From Cercis canadensis (Eukaryota > Streptophyta > Magnoliopsida > Fabales > Fabaceae), in contig QAOA01004976.1 of assembly GCA_003255065.1 (NCBI GenBank), forward strand, positions 7,494 through 71,493: a DNA stretch of 64,000 nucleotides, read 5' to 3'. A program made the position numbers and the translations under genes. Under the pieces are notes generated by a model. That model ran no database searches, was not told the DNA's origin, and saw only the letters and a list, made by a program, of their open reading frames with translations. This document shows positions 13,997-24,694 of the stretch, in pieces (position 1 is the first letter of the stretch; every line of letters starts with the position of its first letter).

Positions 13997-15512
13997 TTAT
14001 TGGCCTAAACAACTTGTGAGGCACGGCTTCGTCAATTCACTTAACCAGTCTCTCACAACTTTACCTTTGGCAACAAAACAACCACTGTTCTTCCTATCAA
14101 CTCTCAGCGGACTTTTCAAGTTCATCATCATCTCTTTAACCAACCCTTTGACTGATGATTCTCCTCTAACGTTGCTATGCTTTCCTGACCCACAAACCAC
14201 AACAACTTGAGCTGGAATTTCATAACTTGAGTCATTCAACCTTCGTTGCATCTCCTCCAACCAAAGTAACATAATCAAATAGCATGAACCTAAATGCAGT
14301 CCATGTAAATCCAACTTGGCCTCCGAAGAATCCCACACCATTACCTCTTCCAAAATCTTGGATGACCCAACCAACTCTCTAATCACCGTAGCCTCATCTC
14401 CTTTCAAACTAGCATTCAACTCTTCAATTGACAGTGGGAAGCCATTCAAGTCTTGCAACTTGTTCATGATCGTTGGGCATGAGTTTAATACAGAATTGTA
14501 CGTCCTAATTGAGAAGGGAATGCTTGAATTTCTCATCCTCTGAAACCAGCGTACCATATTCATGTGATCGCCATAAATTCCGTATGTTGAAAGAATCATA
14601 TTGGAACAAACTGTATCAATAACAAACTCTTGTTCCTCCATTTGATTCACAATCCTCTCCAAATCTTGGAACAACCCAAGTCTTCCGTACCCGTATATAA
14701 TGTACCTTAATTCAAATCCAGAAGGTTTAAGTCCTTTAATCCTCATATCATCAATCAAATTCTCTGCCTCACGAGGCCTGCCCATTGTACATAAACCACT
14801 GACCATATATTCATAAACCCGGCGTTTTATGTAATTAGAAGATGAAGTATGAAGAAGATTGTCTAGGTAAGAGTAAGTAATATCAAACCCTCTTTCTGAA
14901 CTTTGCTTGGAGTAGGACTCGATCAATTTACAATGGAAGAGAGCGAGCTCTCGCTTGCGAGATTCTAATCTGGAAATAGCTTCGGAAATCAACATCTCCG
15001 ATTCCTGAAATCGTCCATGTTTATCGAGTAACGCTGCCAGCTCCGCTACAATCTTGGGGTTCCAATTGAACCAAGATGCTTCGCTGATTCGTGCATAAAG
15101 CTGCAAAATTTGCAGATATTGGACCACAAGTTGAGTGTTTGATAGTTGAATTGAAAGACTCATTCAGTAACACCCTCCATTGTTCAAACGTTCACTCACA
15201 CACAAACCCAAACAGAGAGAGTGAGAAATGTAGCTGACTTACGGGGAGGGCAATGGATGAAAGGTGGGGATGAGTAGTATCAGGAGAGAGGAGGTAGGAG
15301 AGAGTGGTGAGAGCAATGGATTTAGGTGAACCTTCTACAAATCTTCGTATCAAGTTCTTTGTGGCCGTAGGGTCCCTACTGCCACTGGCGAGCTTTGTGA
15401 GAAACCGCTGGCCCTGCTTCGTTAGCGTGCATTTGGTGTTGGTCGTATTCGTAAGTGGTAGCCGTGGGTTCCATGAGAGCGCCGGCAAAAATAGTTGCAG
15501 ACTGCCAATCAT
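13997..15512 (-). CDS. PPR protein with C-terminal SMR domain
   Basis: Two exons: 15512-15243, then 15100-13997. The donor is CTCCCC|GTAAGT, the acceptor TTTTGCAG|CTTTATGCA, and both are phase 0, giving about 458 residues. Another Met at 15163 lies inside the intron reading and is not the start. The N-terminal exon is rich in Ser, Thr, Arg and Lys and has a degenerate organelle-targeting look. The middle carries several 35-residue PPR motifs, for example YEYMVSGLCTMGRPREAENL and LRYIIYGYGRLGLFQDLERI. The C-terminus has SMR features: LDLHG near 14320-14300 and later VVVCGSGKHSNVRGESSVKG, matching the usual GxGKHSxxxG element. PPR-SMR proteins bind organelle RNA. From memory it resembles At2g17033, which is an inference. 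Convergent with ATR and divergent from the DCAF8-like gene. Confidence 0.85.
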
Positions 15513-16200
15513 CTTGGATCTTTACCGTAAGCTTTGCTGTTTCAATTCAAGTTATCTATATTTCTTCATGCCTTCTTTCTTTCAATATCTTGTCTCTAGT
15601 GTTTATTTATGTCTTTATAACTGTGGTGGCACAATAGTTTTAGGCCCAATATCAAAATGCCCAATAAGACAAAGTCTATTGAAAAACTCGAGTGATCCGC
15701 CAGCTCATTCTGGGCGACCCCTCAACTCATGGAATCTTTGCTTATAAATAGCCTCATCCATCACAGGTAAAAGGGAGAACATAAAAACTCCTCAAAGATC
15801 GGAGCTCTCCAGAACATAAGAGATCTCTTCACCAGCTCGGAGCTCTCCTCAATCTTAGAGATCACCTCAATCTCTCTCTCTCTCTTTTGAGCTTTGAATT
15901 ATAACTCTATTTAATTCAGACCGAACTAACTTTATCATCGGAGTCCGGAAACACCAACCCGGCCCAGTTATATTATTTACAGATATAACACGGACGACCT
16001 ACGCAGCGTGCACCGACCTGTAACTCAGGTATCGACAATAACTTTATCTTAATTATTAATAAAAAGAAAAAAATTTAAAATTGTAATTTCTGAATATTTC
16101 ACAAATATTGTTATTTCTTGATGCCTTTCAATATTTTTCAAGACGTTAAACAATAATTTTCAATTGCAGGTATAAATTAAAAAAAAAAAAAAAAAAAAAN

Positions 16201-16238
<38 letters not shown>

Positions 16239-16560
16239 GGTAACAGCTAAGAAGTGATAGCTTCGTAACCGGGTTTTCCTTTTGAATTTGGTCCAGTAAG
16301 CAGAGGGTTCAAGAAAACCCAACAGCAATGGTCTCAGTTTTATGTGACGGCCCATATTGCATACTTCAACCGGGTATGAACCGATTTTCTAAAGCTTTTT
16401 TTCGTAAATATTAATGATTAACGGTGCCACGTTTCACAATCCTGTTGCTCGCTTATGGTGGTATTCCCTGATGTGTTTCACAGTTTACTTACGTGCACAT
16501 TCCACGATGATCGTAGAAAGTAGTATGGGTACATGAGAAGAGATGAAGGACCAAGTTCAG
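15513..16560. other. Divergent promoter region between PPR-SMR and DCAF8-like genes
   Basis: This gap separates two head-to-head genes. It holds the LTR fragment at about 15620-16035 and an A-tract interrupted by an N (16180-16236, N at 16200). GA/CA dinucleotide repeats follow at 16560-16612, probably in the 5'UTR of the right-hand gene. GGCCCAA-type site II motifs occur at about 15641-15650. Confidence 0.45.
15620..16035 (+). mobile_element. LTR retrotransposon fragment (probable Ty3-gypsy LTR, 3' part)
   Basis: The segment has LTR architecture: a TATA-like ATAAATAG (about 15745), a repeated GGAGCTCTCC motif, a CT tract, and then the string ACTTTATCATCGGAGTCCGG, which closely resembles the R/U5 region of many plant gypsy LTRs. 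It ends near ACTCAGGTATCGACA. No internal domain, second LTR or clear target duplication is visible, so this is a solo or truncated LTR. The identification rests on pattern memory. Confidence 0.5.
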
Positions 16561-16875
16561 AGAGCGAGAGAGAAAGAGAATTAGAGAGAGAGAGAGAGAC
16601 ACACACACACAGAACCAGTCCTATAAAGCAGCCAGTGGTGGCGGTGACAGCAATCTAAAGACTGTCTGCGCCCGCCGAAACCGATCTGTCTGGTCTGGGT
16701 GAGAGCTTCGGGTGAGTTCATCAAGGTACCGTTCTCATTGGCCTGTTCCGATATTCATTGGGTTATCATCACCGTCTCAATTTCCCCATGGATGTTACAA
16801 TTTCTTTCATTTATCATTTTGAATGCTAGATTAATCACAATCCCTTCTTACCCATATTGATTTCTGCTGCAGACG

Positions 16876-19800
16876 ATGAACAAGAGGCCAAGAACCAGCA
16901 CCGACAAGGCAGTTGTCGATGTCTGGCAACGAGAGGTAGGCGAGCTATCCGGGAGGAATTTCGCTCATCGCCTTGGTGGCTCTGAGGTTTGATTATGGAC
17001 AACTCTATGTTCTTGGTTTTGTCCTTTTAATTCGCCCACATGTTTTCTTTTCTCAATAATTCTGCTTATTGAAATATATTTTGGTTGGAAGAAAGATGCA
17101 TTCTTGTGGTGGAAGTGCAATGGATTGATGCCTGTTTACAATTTAGATTTTTAAGTTGATTGCTGAGAGTTGCGTCAGTAAAATGCATTTTGGTGTTGGA
17201 GCTGCTGTACTTAGTCCTTTTGGGGTCTGGAAATCGTGTCTATTGGGTTTGATTGGAGCATTGAAATGTTCCTTGTTTTGATATAGTGCGATTAAGCATG
17301 AAAGATTTATTTTTGGATTATTAATGGGCAGTGGATTGGTAATTTCTGTTTGGTTCTCGGGGAAAATTAGAGGTGAAGGATACCTTTCTATTGGGGAAAA
17401 TTAAGCGTGAAAGCTTAGAGTTGCCTCTGCTTGCAAATGCCCAAAGATTTTATCTAATTAATGTCATATGTTTCAGGATCTTGTCCTCCGACTTGATGTA
17501 TACCGAAAGCTGGAAAAACACAGAGGTTGTGTAAACACTGTAAGCTTCAATGCAGATGGTGACATTTTGGTGTCTGGTTCTGATGACAGAAGGGTTATTC
17601 TCTGGGACTGGGAAACTGGGAATATCAAGTTGTCATTTCATTCGGGCCATGTTAACAATGTTTTCCAAGCAAAGGTTATGCCACACTCAGATGATCGAAG
17701 CATTGTCACCTGTGCTGCTGATGGACAGGTACATCCTTTCTCCTAAATCTGTCATATTAAGACAAGGACTATTCATATACCATTTAAATGTGTTAAAATG
17801 TTTTCTCTTAAATCTGTCACATTGTGAGATGGACCAGTCTTATTCCATGTAATTGTAATAATAATCTTAAGTATATCATACCATAATCCAGAATACATAT
17901 TTTTGTTGAATGATGGTAAGTTGGTAACTGCACCTAACTTTGCATATATTTCATCTTTACAATTCTTATGCAAGTATACTCTATCTGATCACTAAAAAGT
18001 GTAATTCCTTATGCAAGTATACTCTCAATTTTAGGTGAGACATGCTCAGATTCTGGAACGAGGAGGAGTGGAAACTAAGTTACTGGCCAAGCATCAGGGA
18101 CGGGCTCATAAGTTGGCTATTGAGCCTGGTAGCCCCCATATTTTTTATACTTGCGGTGAAGATGGGTTAGTACAACATGTGAGTGATTGATCTTCTTTGC
18201 TTTTTTAAATTGTTGATCCTTGGGTCTTCTTTCACTAAGGTTTGTAGTTGGCCAATCCTTAAAACTGTTTAATTGTGCTTTCTTTTGTTTTGGGAGGAAT
18301 TTTTTTGGTCTTTTTTTGGGTGGGGGGGAAGCTGAACATACTATTGGGGGAGAGACCATATTTAATTTGGGAGCTTACGCTCAAGAGAAAGAGAGATACA
18401 TTGACTGCTGTAAACACTAAATCCACTCTCAGTGCCCGTATATCTTGCTGTGGGTAGACCTGCTTTTTTTGGTTGTTAATTTATAATTATAGTTATATGG
18501 TCAAGTGACACTAAGCAAGTAAGCATTATTACAGTTTGATTTGAGAACTGGAGCTGCCACAGAACTTTTTACATGCCCGCCAATTAATAATAGAAGGAAT
18601 TACATGCCAGTTATCCATCTTAATGCAATTGCAATTGATCCAAGGAATCCAAATCTCTTTGCGGTTGCGGGCGCTGATGAGTATACTCGACTTTATGATA
18701 TACGCAAGTACAAGTGGGATGGGTCAACCGATTTTGGTCAACCCGCAAACTTCTTTTGCCCTCCACACTTGATTGGTGACGAACAAGTCGGAATTACAGG
18801 CTTGGCCTTTTCAGAACAGAGTGAGCTGCTTGTGTCATACAATGATGAGTTCATTTATCTTTTTACAAGAGATATGGGTCTGGGACCTAACCCAGTTCCT
18901 GGGTCCCCGGTTTCTATGAGAAGTGATGCAAGTGAAATGGGAGGTGATAATCGCTCTGCAGCATCTCCGTCAAACATGGATGCTGATGAGCAATTTACTC
19001 CACAAGTTTATAAGGGGCACAGGAACTTTGAAACAGTGAAGGGCGTTAACTTTTTTGGGCCTAAATGCGAGTATGTGGTAAGTGGTTCAGACTGTGGCCG
19101 GATTTTCATATGGAATAAGAAGGGTGGCAAGCTTATTCGTGTCATGGAAGCAGATAAGCGTGTTGTAAACTGCATTGAGTCTCATCCTCATACAATGGTT
19201 CTTGCAAGTAGCGGAATTGATAGTGATATCAAGATATGGACTCCAAAGGCCATCGAGAAAGCTACTTTACCCAAAAATATTGAGCAGGTATGAACTTTGT
19301 CTTTTTAAGCTAATCATTGCTGTCAGAAACAAAAAATGTTACTATTATATTTGGCGTGATGCCTTTTAACGTAGGAAACAATATCTCTTTAAGAAGTGTC
19401 TTTATGAATCTCTGAACTCAAAAACTTTTTGGGACCATTCTCAGAGAACACCTTTTTTCCCTCCTAAAAGAACCCAAAATAAATTTTAAAAAAGAAAATA
19501 AAACGAGAAGTTGTTGTCAGCAATCAGAAATTATTCTCTTAAGTTCTTATGTAGCTTTATCACCTCGCCCTACCACGCCCCTGGTGGATGCCTCAAACCT
19601 GCTGTCCCCTCAATTAGTTCAGGAGTCTAGCAGTCTGATGTCACTTACGTGGGAACTAGAAGACCTTTGACTCTGACCCCCATCCTACAGTGCCCTCATC
19701 CCCCTTTCTCCATGTTAAAATGAGTGCAGCTATCTCTTAGATTTCCATTAGGGGTTGATTAATTTAATTGATGTCTGCAGATTGCTGTCTCTGCTCCTCT

Positions 19801-20203
19801 CCCTTTTCCCGGAAAGAAAATTTGAGCTAGTTGTGGGACTTTGCTTGATCATTTAGATGTGGAGCCAATTTTGACATAATATACATATTTTTTTTTTTTT
19901 GTTGATAAAATGACACATTATATACATTGGTTTTGGCCCATCGAGGAAAGTCCTAGGAAAACATGATTTAAAGACTAATTTTGTTATGTTGAAGTGAATC
20001 GATGATCAGATAAGAATGCATTTTTTATGTTCTATGAACTCTTTGGGCAGCAGAGGAACTAATTTCTCTGCTGTTACTTCTTTGAAGAGGGTTCTCATAT
20101 TTGATCAAATTCATTGGTTTACCATTGGTGATGGTGATTATGATGATGATGGCGACGATGATGATGACTATGATGATGATGATGATGATGATGACGACGA
20201 TGT

Positions 20204-20246
<43 letters not shown>

Positions 20247-20595
20247 AATGATGATGATGGTGGTGGTGGTGATGGTGGTGATGATGATGTGGATGATAAC
20301 AATGGCAACGATGATAATTTTGCTGGTGGTTGTAATGATACTATTGATGATAATTTTGTGTGTCCAACAGAAACCCAAGGCTAGGGGATGGATGTACCCG
20401 TTAGCTTCTCCTGAAGACCTGATGTTCCAACTGTTTTCGCTTCAAAGGCGAAGGACTAGCCCAGAGCGCAATGGAGAAAACTCGGCTGCAAATCGGGAGC
20501 TTCTAGAGTTGATATTGACATTCAATGCTAATAGTGATGGTTCTGATGACTCTGATGGTGGTGACACAACCAGCCAGGAAGACTTGTTCAATTGA
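16876..20595 (+). CDS. DCAF8-like WD40-repeat protein (CUL4-DDB1 substrate receptor type)
   Basis: Coding exons 16876-16986, 17477-17728, 18035-18178, 18535-19287 and 20371-20595 join without frame shift, all at phase 0, giving about 494 residues. The start MNKRPRTSTDKAVVDVWQRE is preceded by a 5'UTR that probably contains an intron ending CTGCTGCAG|ACG just before ATG. WD40 repeats are clear: HRGCVNTVSFNADGDILVSG, GSDDRRVILWDWETG, a third around HAQILERGG, FDLRTG and LYDIRKYKW, and later CEYVVSGSDCGRIFIWNKK and SGIDSDIKIWTPK. FDLR and YDIR resemble the WDxR box that contacts DDB1. The family acts in ubiquitin ligation. The C-terminus is Ser/Asp-rich. From memory the Arabidopsis match is At4g35140. 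The last intron carries a 170-bp GAT repeat close to its acceptor. Confidence 0.9.
20125..20345 (+). repeat. (GAT)n/(ATG)n trinucleotide microsatellite in intron 4 of the DCAF8-like gene
   Basis: An imperfect run of GAT/GAC/GGT triplets lies immediately upstream of the acceptor TGTCCAACAG|AAACCC (20370/20371). It is open in several frames, as poly-Asp, poly-Met or, on the other strand, poly-Ile, purely because of its composition. Intron retention would stop at once (GTATGA at the donor), so it is not normally coding. Confidence 0.9.
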
Positions 20596-20965
20596 GTCCA
20601 CATTGGTGCCTGAAACTTTGCACTATGAAAACAATGGTAACAATTGTAAATAACATAGGATTGAGCTTAACTCTTGTGAGTGGAATAGCAATTTTATGTC
20701 TAAACATATTCTATTTACAATTTCGCTTAACATTTATTCTTGGCTATTTTATGATTTTTAGTTATTGTGTATATAGTCGTAGGGTTATTTCTAGTCATGT
20801 CCCAACCTTTTTTATTTATTTATTTATTTATTCCTATGCCTTCATTTTTTGGTTCTTTTCTTTTGAATGATAAGGATCGGAATGAAAAAAATATATACTT
20901 ACGCTTTTTGTAACAATTAACAACAGAATTGTGAAGTGTAAGTTAAAGCATGGTGACATTTTTCT
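20596..20965. other. 3' flank of the DCAF8-like gene
   Basis: Holds the 3'UTR and a short TTTA repeat (about 20812-20832). I see nothing else before the MITE that starts at about 20966. Confidence 0.4.
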
Positions 20966-21436
20966 CTGAAAAAAGTTTAATTTACCTTATTCAACTTATA
21001 GTTAGTTGGATTTTATCCTGAAACTTTAAAAAGTTACAAGGAAACTTTATTAATTATCAAAATGTGTGAAAAACTCCCTTCTTTGAATGGCCATCCAAAA
21101 TTTGACAGAAAACATTATGTGTGTGTGAAGAATGTGATGCTCATTAACTCTAAAATTTCTCTCACTAACACTCAAATTTATAATAATTAAGTGTTGTCAA
21201 CCCTAAAATTCTTCTCATTAACCTTAAAATCCCCTTAATTAAGTGTGTTAGTTTTAAAAATTTTGAATGGATTGGATTGTTAATGATATCACATGTTTTT
21301 CATCTATTTTTGGACATCTGTCTACAATTGAGGGTTTTCTGCATATTTTAAAAGTTAATGGGATCCATTGTAACGTTTTAAAGTTTTAGAAATAAAGTGC
21401 AATTGACCTAAGTTAAAGGGAGTAAAATAAACTTTT
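20966..21436. mobile_element. Foldback MITE, family A copy 1 (about 471 bp)
   Basis: The left end (TGAAAAAAGTTTAATTTACC) is repeated in inverted form at the right end (GAGTAAAATAAACTTTTC). The inverted similarity continues inward for more than 100 bp, for example CTTTAAAAAGTTACAAGG against the complement of CATTGTAACGTTTTAAAG, and ATGGCCATCCAAAATTTGAC against the complement of ATTTTTGGACATCTGTCTAC. Flanking direct repeats CATTTTTCTC (20957-20966 and 21437-21446) fit a 9-10-bp target duplication. No ORF. It shares its ends with 39860-40309. Confidence 0.75.
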
Positions 21437-21926
21437 CATTTTTCTCCTTCTAGAACTCTTTTCTTTCATTCATTTGATATTTCCTCTCTCAAAAGTCAGG
21501 ACTATACAAAATGAAGTTCAAGTCATCAAATTAAAAAGAAAAAAGAAAAAAGGAAGTTTCTTAGATATTTTTGATATTCATATAGTATGTTATATCACAT
21601 GAAAATAATTGATATGTGAATGACATGTGTACAAATCAACTGTTTTTAAGTTTGTTTAAGAAAATAAAATAAATTATATTTATATCTAATAAAATATAAA
21701 AATTAAAATATATATGAAGACAAAAAAAGAGTATACGAGAGAAAGAAAACAGAAAGCCATTAAAGTGGGCGAGCCCAATCCAATTAAATGAATGAGTCCA
21801 ACCCAACAAATGCAAAGGCTCCTGATATTTGCGGTAGTACGATTTTTTCTGCCGAGAGGAAGCAAAGAACACGAGATTGTCAAGCAGGCTGTCGTTGACG
21901 CTGTGAGTGCCATTTCTTTCTCGGCA
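21437..21926. other. Upstream region of the DNL zinc-finger gene
   Basis: AT-rich, with a possible site II-like GCCCAAT at about 21773. An open frame continues upstream from the chosen ATG to 21792, so a longer N-terminus cannot be excluded. Confidence 0.35.
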
Positions 21927-22052
21927 ATGGAAACCTTGACGAGCTCGTCCTCTGCAACTATTGCATCGTCCTCTTCCCCCTTCTCCCTTTTCCCTCCAAG
22001 AAGATTCTTTTCTTCTAGGACCCTCCGCTTTCGTTTAGCCTCCAAGCGTATG

Positions 22053-22085
<33 letters not shown>

Positions 22086-23210
22086 GTCTTCTATTTTTGC
22101 TTAATTTCTGGTCAGAATTCATCATCTATTTGTAAATTTCGATTTCAGGTGATGACAATGATTCAAACTCCCAATCAGAATCAAAGGAGATCAGCAACGT
22201 TCCAATTATCAGTGATCGTCCACTCTCCCTATCTCCTCTCTCAAAAGTATTACTGTTTTTTCCTCAAATTTTGAACTTTAATGCATTTCCTCTTTCATTC
22301 TGAGCCAAAAAATATGAAATTTCAATCCATTATTTTTTGGTAATTAAATGAAAGGAAAAAAAAATGCTCGAGATAAAAATATTAACTTGTGATAGTAATT
22401 TTATTTTATTTTTGTTAGGATGCTGCGATGGGATTGGTGCTAAGTGCTGCAACAGGAAGAGGATGGACTACGGGCTCGGGTATGGAAGGGCCTTCAGTTC
22501 CTGCGGTTGGGAGGGATGATGAATCAGGCACAGGGAATGTGTCTACTTTCCCTTGGTCTCTTTTCACGAAATCGCCTCGGCGCAGGATGCTTGTAGCTTT
22601 CACTTGTACCATCTGCGGGCAGCGAACTAGACGGGCTATTAATCCTCATGCTTACACTGATGGCACTGTTTTTGTGCAGGTAACATTTTTATTTAAACCG
22701 ATTGCATTTTACGTCCTAACTTTTTTCTTAGCGAATTTACAACAAAATTATGAACTACTCAAGTGGTGGGCAACCAACATGATTTGAAATGGGCTTAAGA
22801 ACTTTCTGTTGGTAAGGAAATAACCGATAAGTTGCTGAGTTTATGGGTTTTACCTGTTAGTGCTAGTCTCAGTTTTGGCAAACTCTGCTGCAAAGTGATG
22901 TTTCTGTAACTGGTTGGGTTATGCTTCTGTCATCACTCTATAGTCTAGAAAGTAGGATGAAAATTTTGCATATATATGAAATTTCTAAGCGGATAGAAAA
23001 GAATGCTTACGACTTTTTTTTTTTCCAATTATTTTTTGGCAGTGTTGCGGATGCAATGCCTTTCATAAGCTTGTGGATAACTTGAACTTATTTCAGGAGA
23101 CGAATTGCTATTTGAATTCAAGTTTTAATTATAAAGGACATGGGTGGGGTGATCTTAAGTTAAAGTATCTAGACATGGATAACAACAATGATGACATATT
23201 TCCTATTTAA
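21927..23210 (+). CDS. DNL-type zinc-finger protein (Zim17/HEP family), probably organellar
   Basis: Four exons: 21927-22047, 22149-22246, 22419-22679 and 23043-23210 (TAA), about 215 residues. The first exon is Ser/Arg-rich with almost no acids (METLTSSSSATIASSSSPFS, then FPPRRFFSSRTLRFRLASK), as expected of a chloroplast or mitochondrial targeting peptide. The DNL domain spans exons 3-4: MLVAFTCTICGQRTRRAINP, then TDGTVFVQCCGCNAFHKLVDNLNLF. The CxxC pairs CTIC and CCGC are the four zinc ligands. Members assist organellar Hsp70 chaperones by keeping them soluble. A CT microsatellite (22050-22082) follows the first donor. An alternative upstream start at 21792 would add a hydrophobic stretch. 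The protein after the domain is short and Asn/Asp-rich. Confidence 0.88.
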
Positions 23211-24694
23211 TGAGGTGGATTTCCTGCTTATGGAGGATGTATATTCTGCCTGATCATACGGAATTTCAGTTTGCGGGCCTTGTATATTGTTTAGCCTTTA
23301 ATGCTTGTATTGAATGATGTCTAAACTTTCTTCTCAATGGGAGCTTTATCTGGATGCTAATATGTCCATTGGCTTAGAAATTTACTACATATACTCTTGA
23401 AACTCATTCATATAATTGTCCATTTGATAAATGTACAACAACATACATGAATATTTCCTTTGCTTCACTATGTGCTATGAGTTCGCTAAGCTCTGTCTGA
23501 GAATTAGCTATTATTGTTCCTCCTCTACTCTAGACTTTTCAAATTCTTTCCTTTGCGAGATCTGTGGCATTTTTCATGTCATTAGTGACAATGTGAACTA
23601 GACACTCGTCATTCTTGGCAACTGTAGAGGAGTTCTTAACAATTAACACCTGTCCTGTGGATAGGTTTTCGGTGTGATGATCTTTGCAGGGAAAGAATTA
23701 AAGAAAAAAAAAAACCTTGTTTATTCATTCCATGAAAATTCACGGGTTGGTTGTTTTATATTTCAATTTACATAGCATTAATTTTTATGCAGGCATAAGT
23801 TTATGCTTGCATCGGTATACAGCATATTCCAGTTTCAAACTGTTAGATGTCAAAGGTTGAAAAGAGCTAGTTAAGACATTGATGCCTAAGTTTCACTTGG
23901 ACACTTTATAGCTGTATTAATCTAAAATTTGTAAGTAGATTCTGTTAGGTTGTAATTGAAAAAGAATGTTTATTCCCTTCAGACAACCCTGACTTTTCTT
24001 ATAGGAGAGAAAATAGAGAGAAAATAAGTATGATGGGACTTTTCGGTGCATGATAATATCAGAGAAGATACACGAGAGTGGATAGAGAGAAAGAGAAGTC
24101 CTTCACCTGGGCTATATATCCTACCTTTCCGCGGAGAAGGGGCAACAAATAGTCTTGTTATGATTTGGCTTGAGAAAGAAGCTAGATCATTTTGAAAGTC
24201 ATTTCTTAATTTGCAAAGAGAAACCCATCAAGCGAAAGAAAACATGCCGATGGAATTCTCAAATGTTTGATGTCTGCGGAGCAACCTATATTATCAAATG
24301 TGTTTTGTAGCTCTGATTACAATTCTATCACTTGAGACTCCATGGAGTAGCCCTAATAAAACGATAATAAGCTGAAAGTCTGTATACACAAAGACTTCCT
24401 AGTACTTGATCTTGTATCTCAGATACACGCGATATTTCTTCTTCTTAGTAGTTGACAAACCTATGATTTACCAGTCAGTCAGTTCACTTTTGAAGTTTCC
24501 TCTTTTGTTATAGCTGATATTGATTTCAACTGTAGGAGCATATAGTTCAGTCCCTAGAAGCCATTGTTCATATAGTTCCTCATAAATTTTTTCTGATTCA
24601 TCTCTGGGTTGACTCTGAAAAACAATTTTGCTGATGCAACATGAAAGCATAAAGCAATTATGTTCCTCGATTGTCAGAACAACTAAGCCCCACC
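23211..24694. other. Spacer between the convergent DNL zinc-finger and MFS genes
   Basis: AT-rich, with both 3'UTRs. A GA-rich patch at 24005-24095 may be old retroelement sequence, but I see no LTR ends or ORF. Confidence 0.4.

Noticed and set aside
20016..20595. Open frames rich in Asp, Met or Ile across the GAT repeat, one running into the last DCAF8-like exon
   Set aside because: They are open only because of the triplet repeat. The intron's own donor and acceptor give a clean in-frame splice without them.
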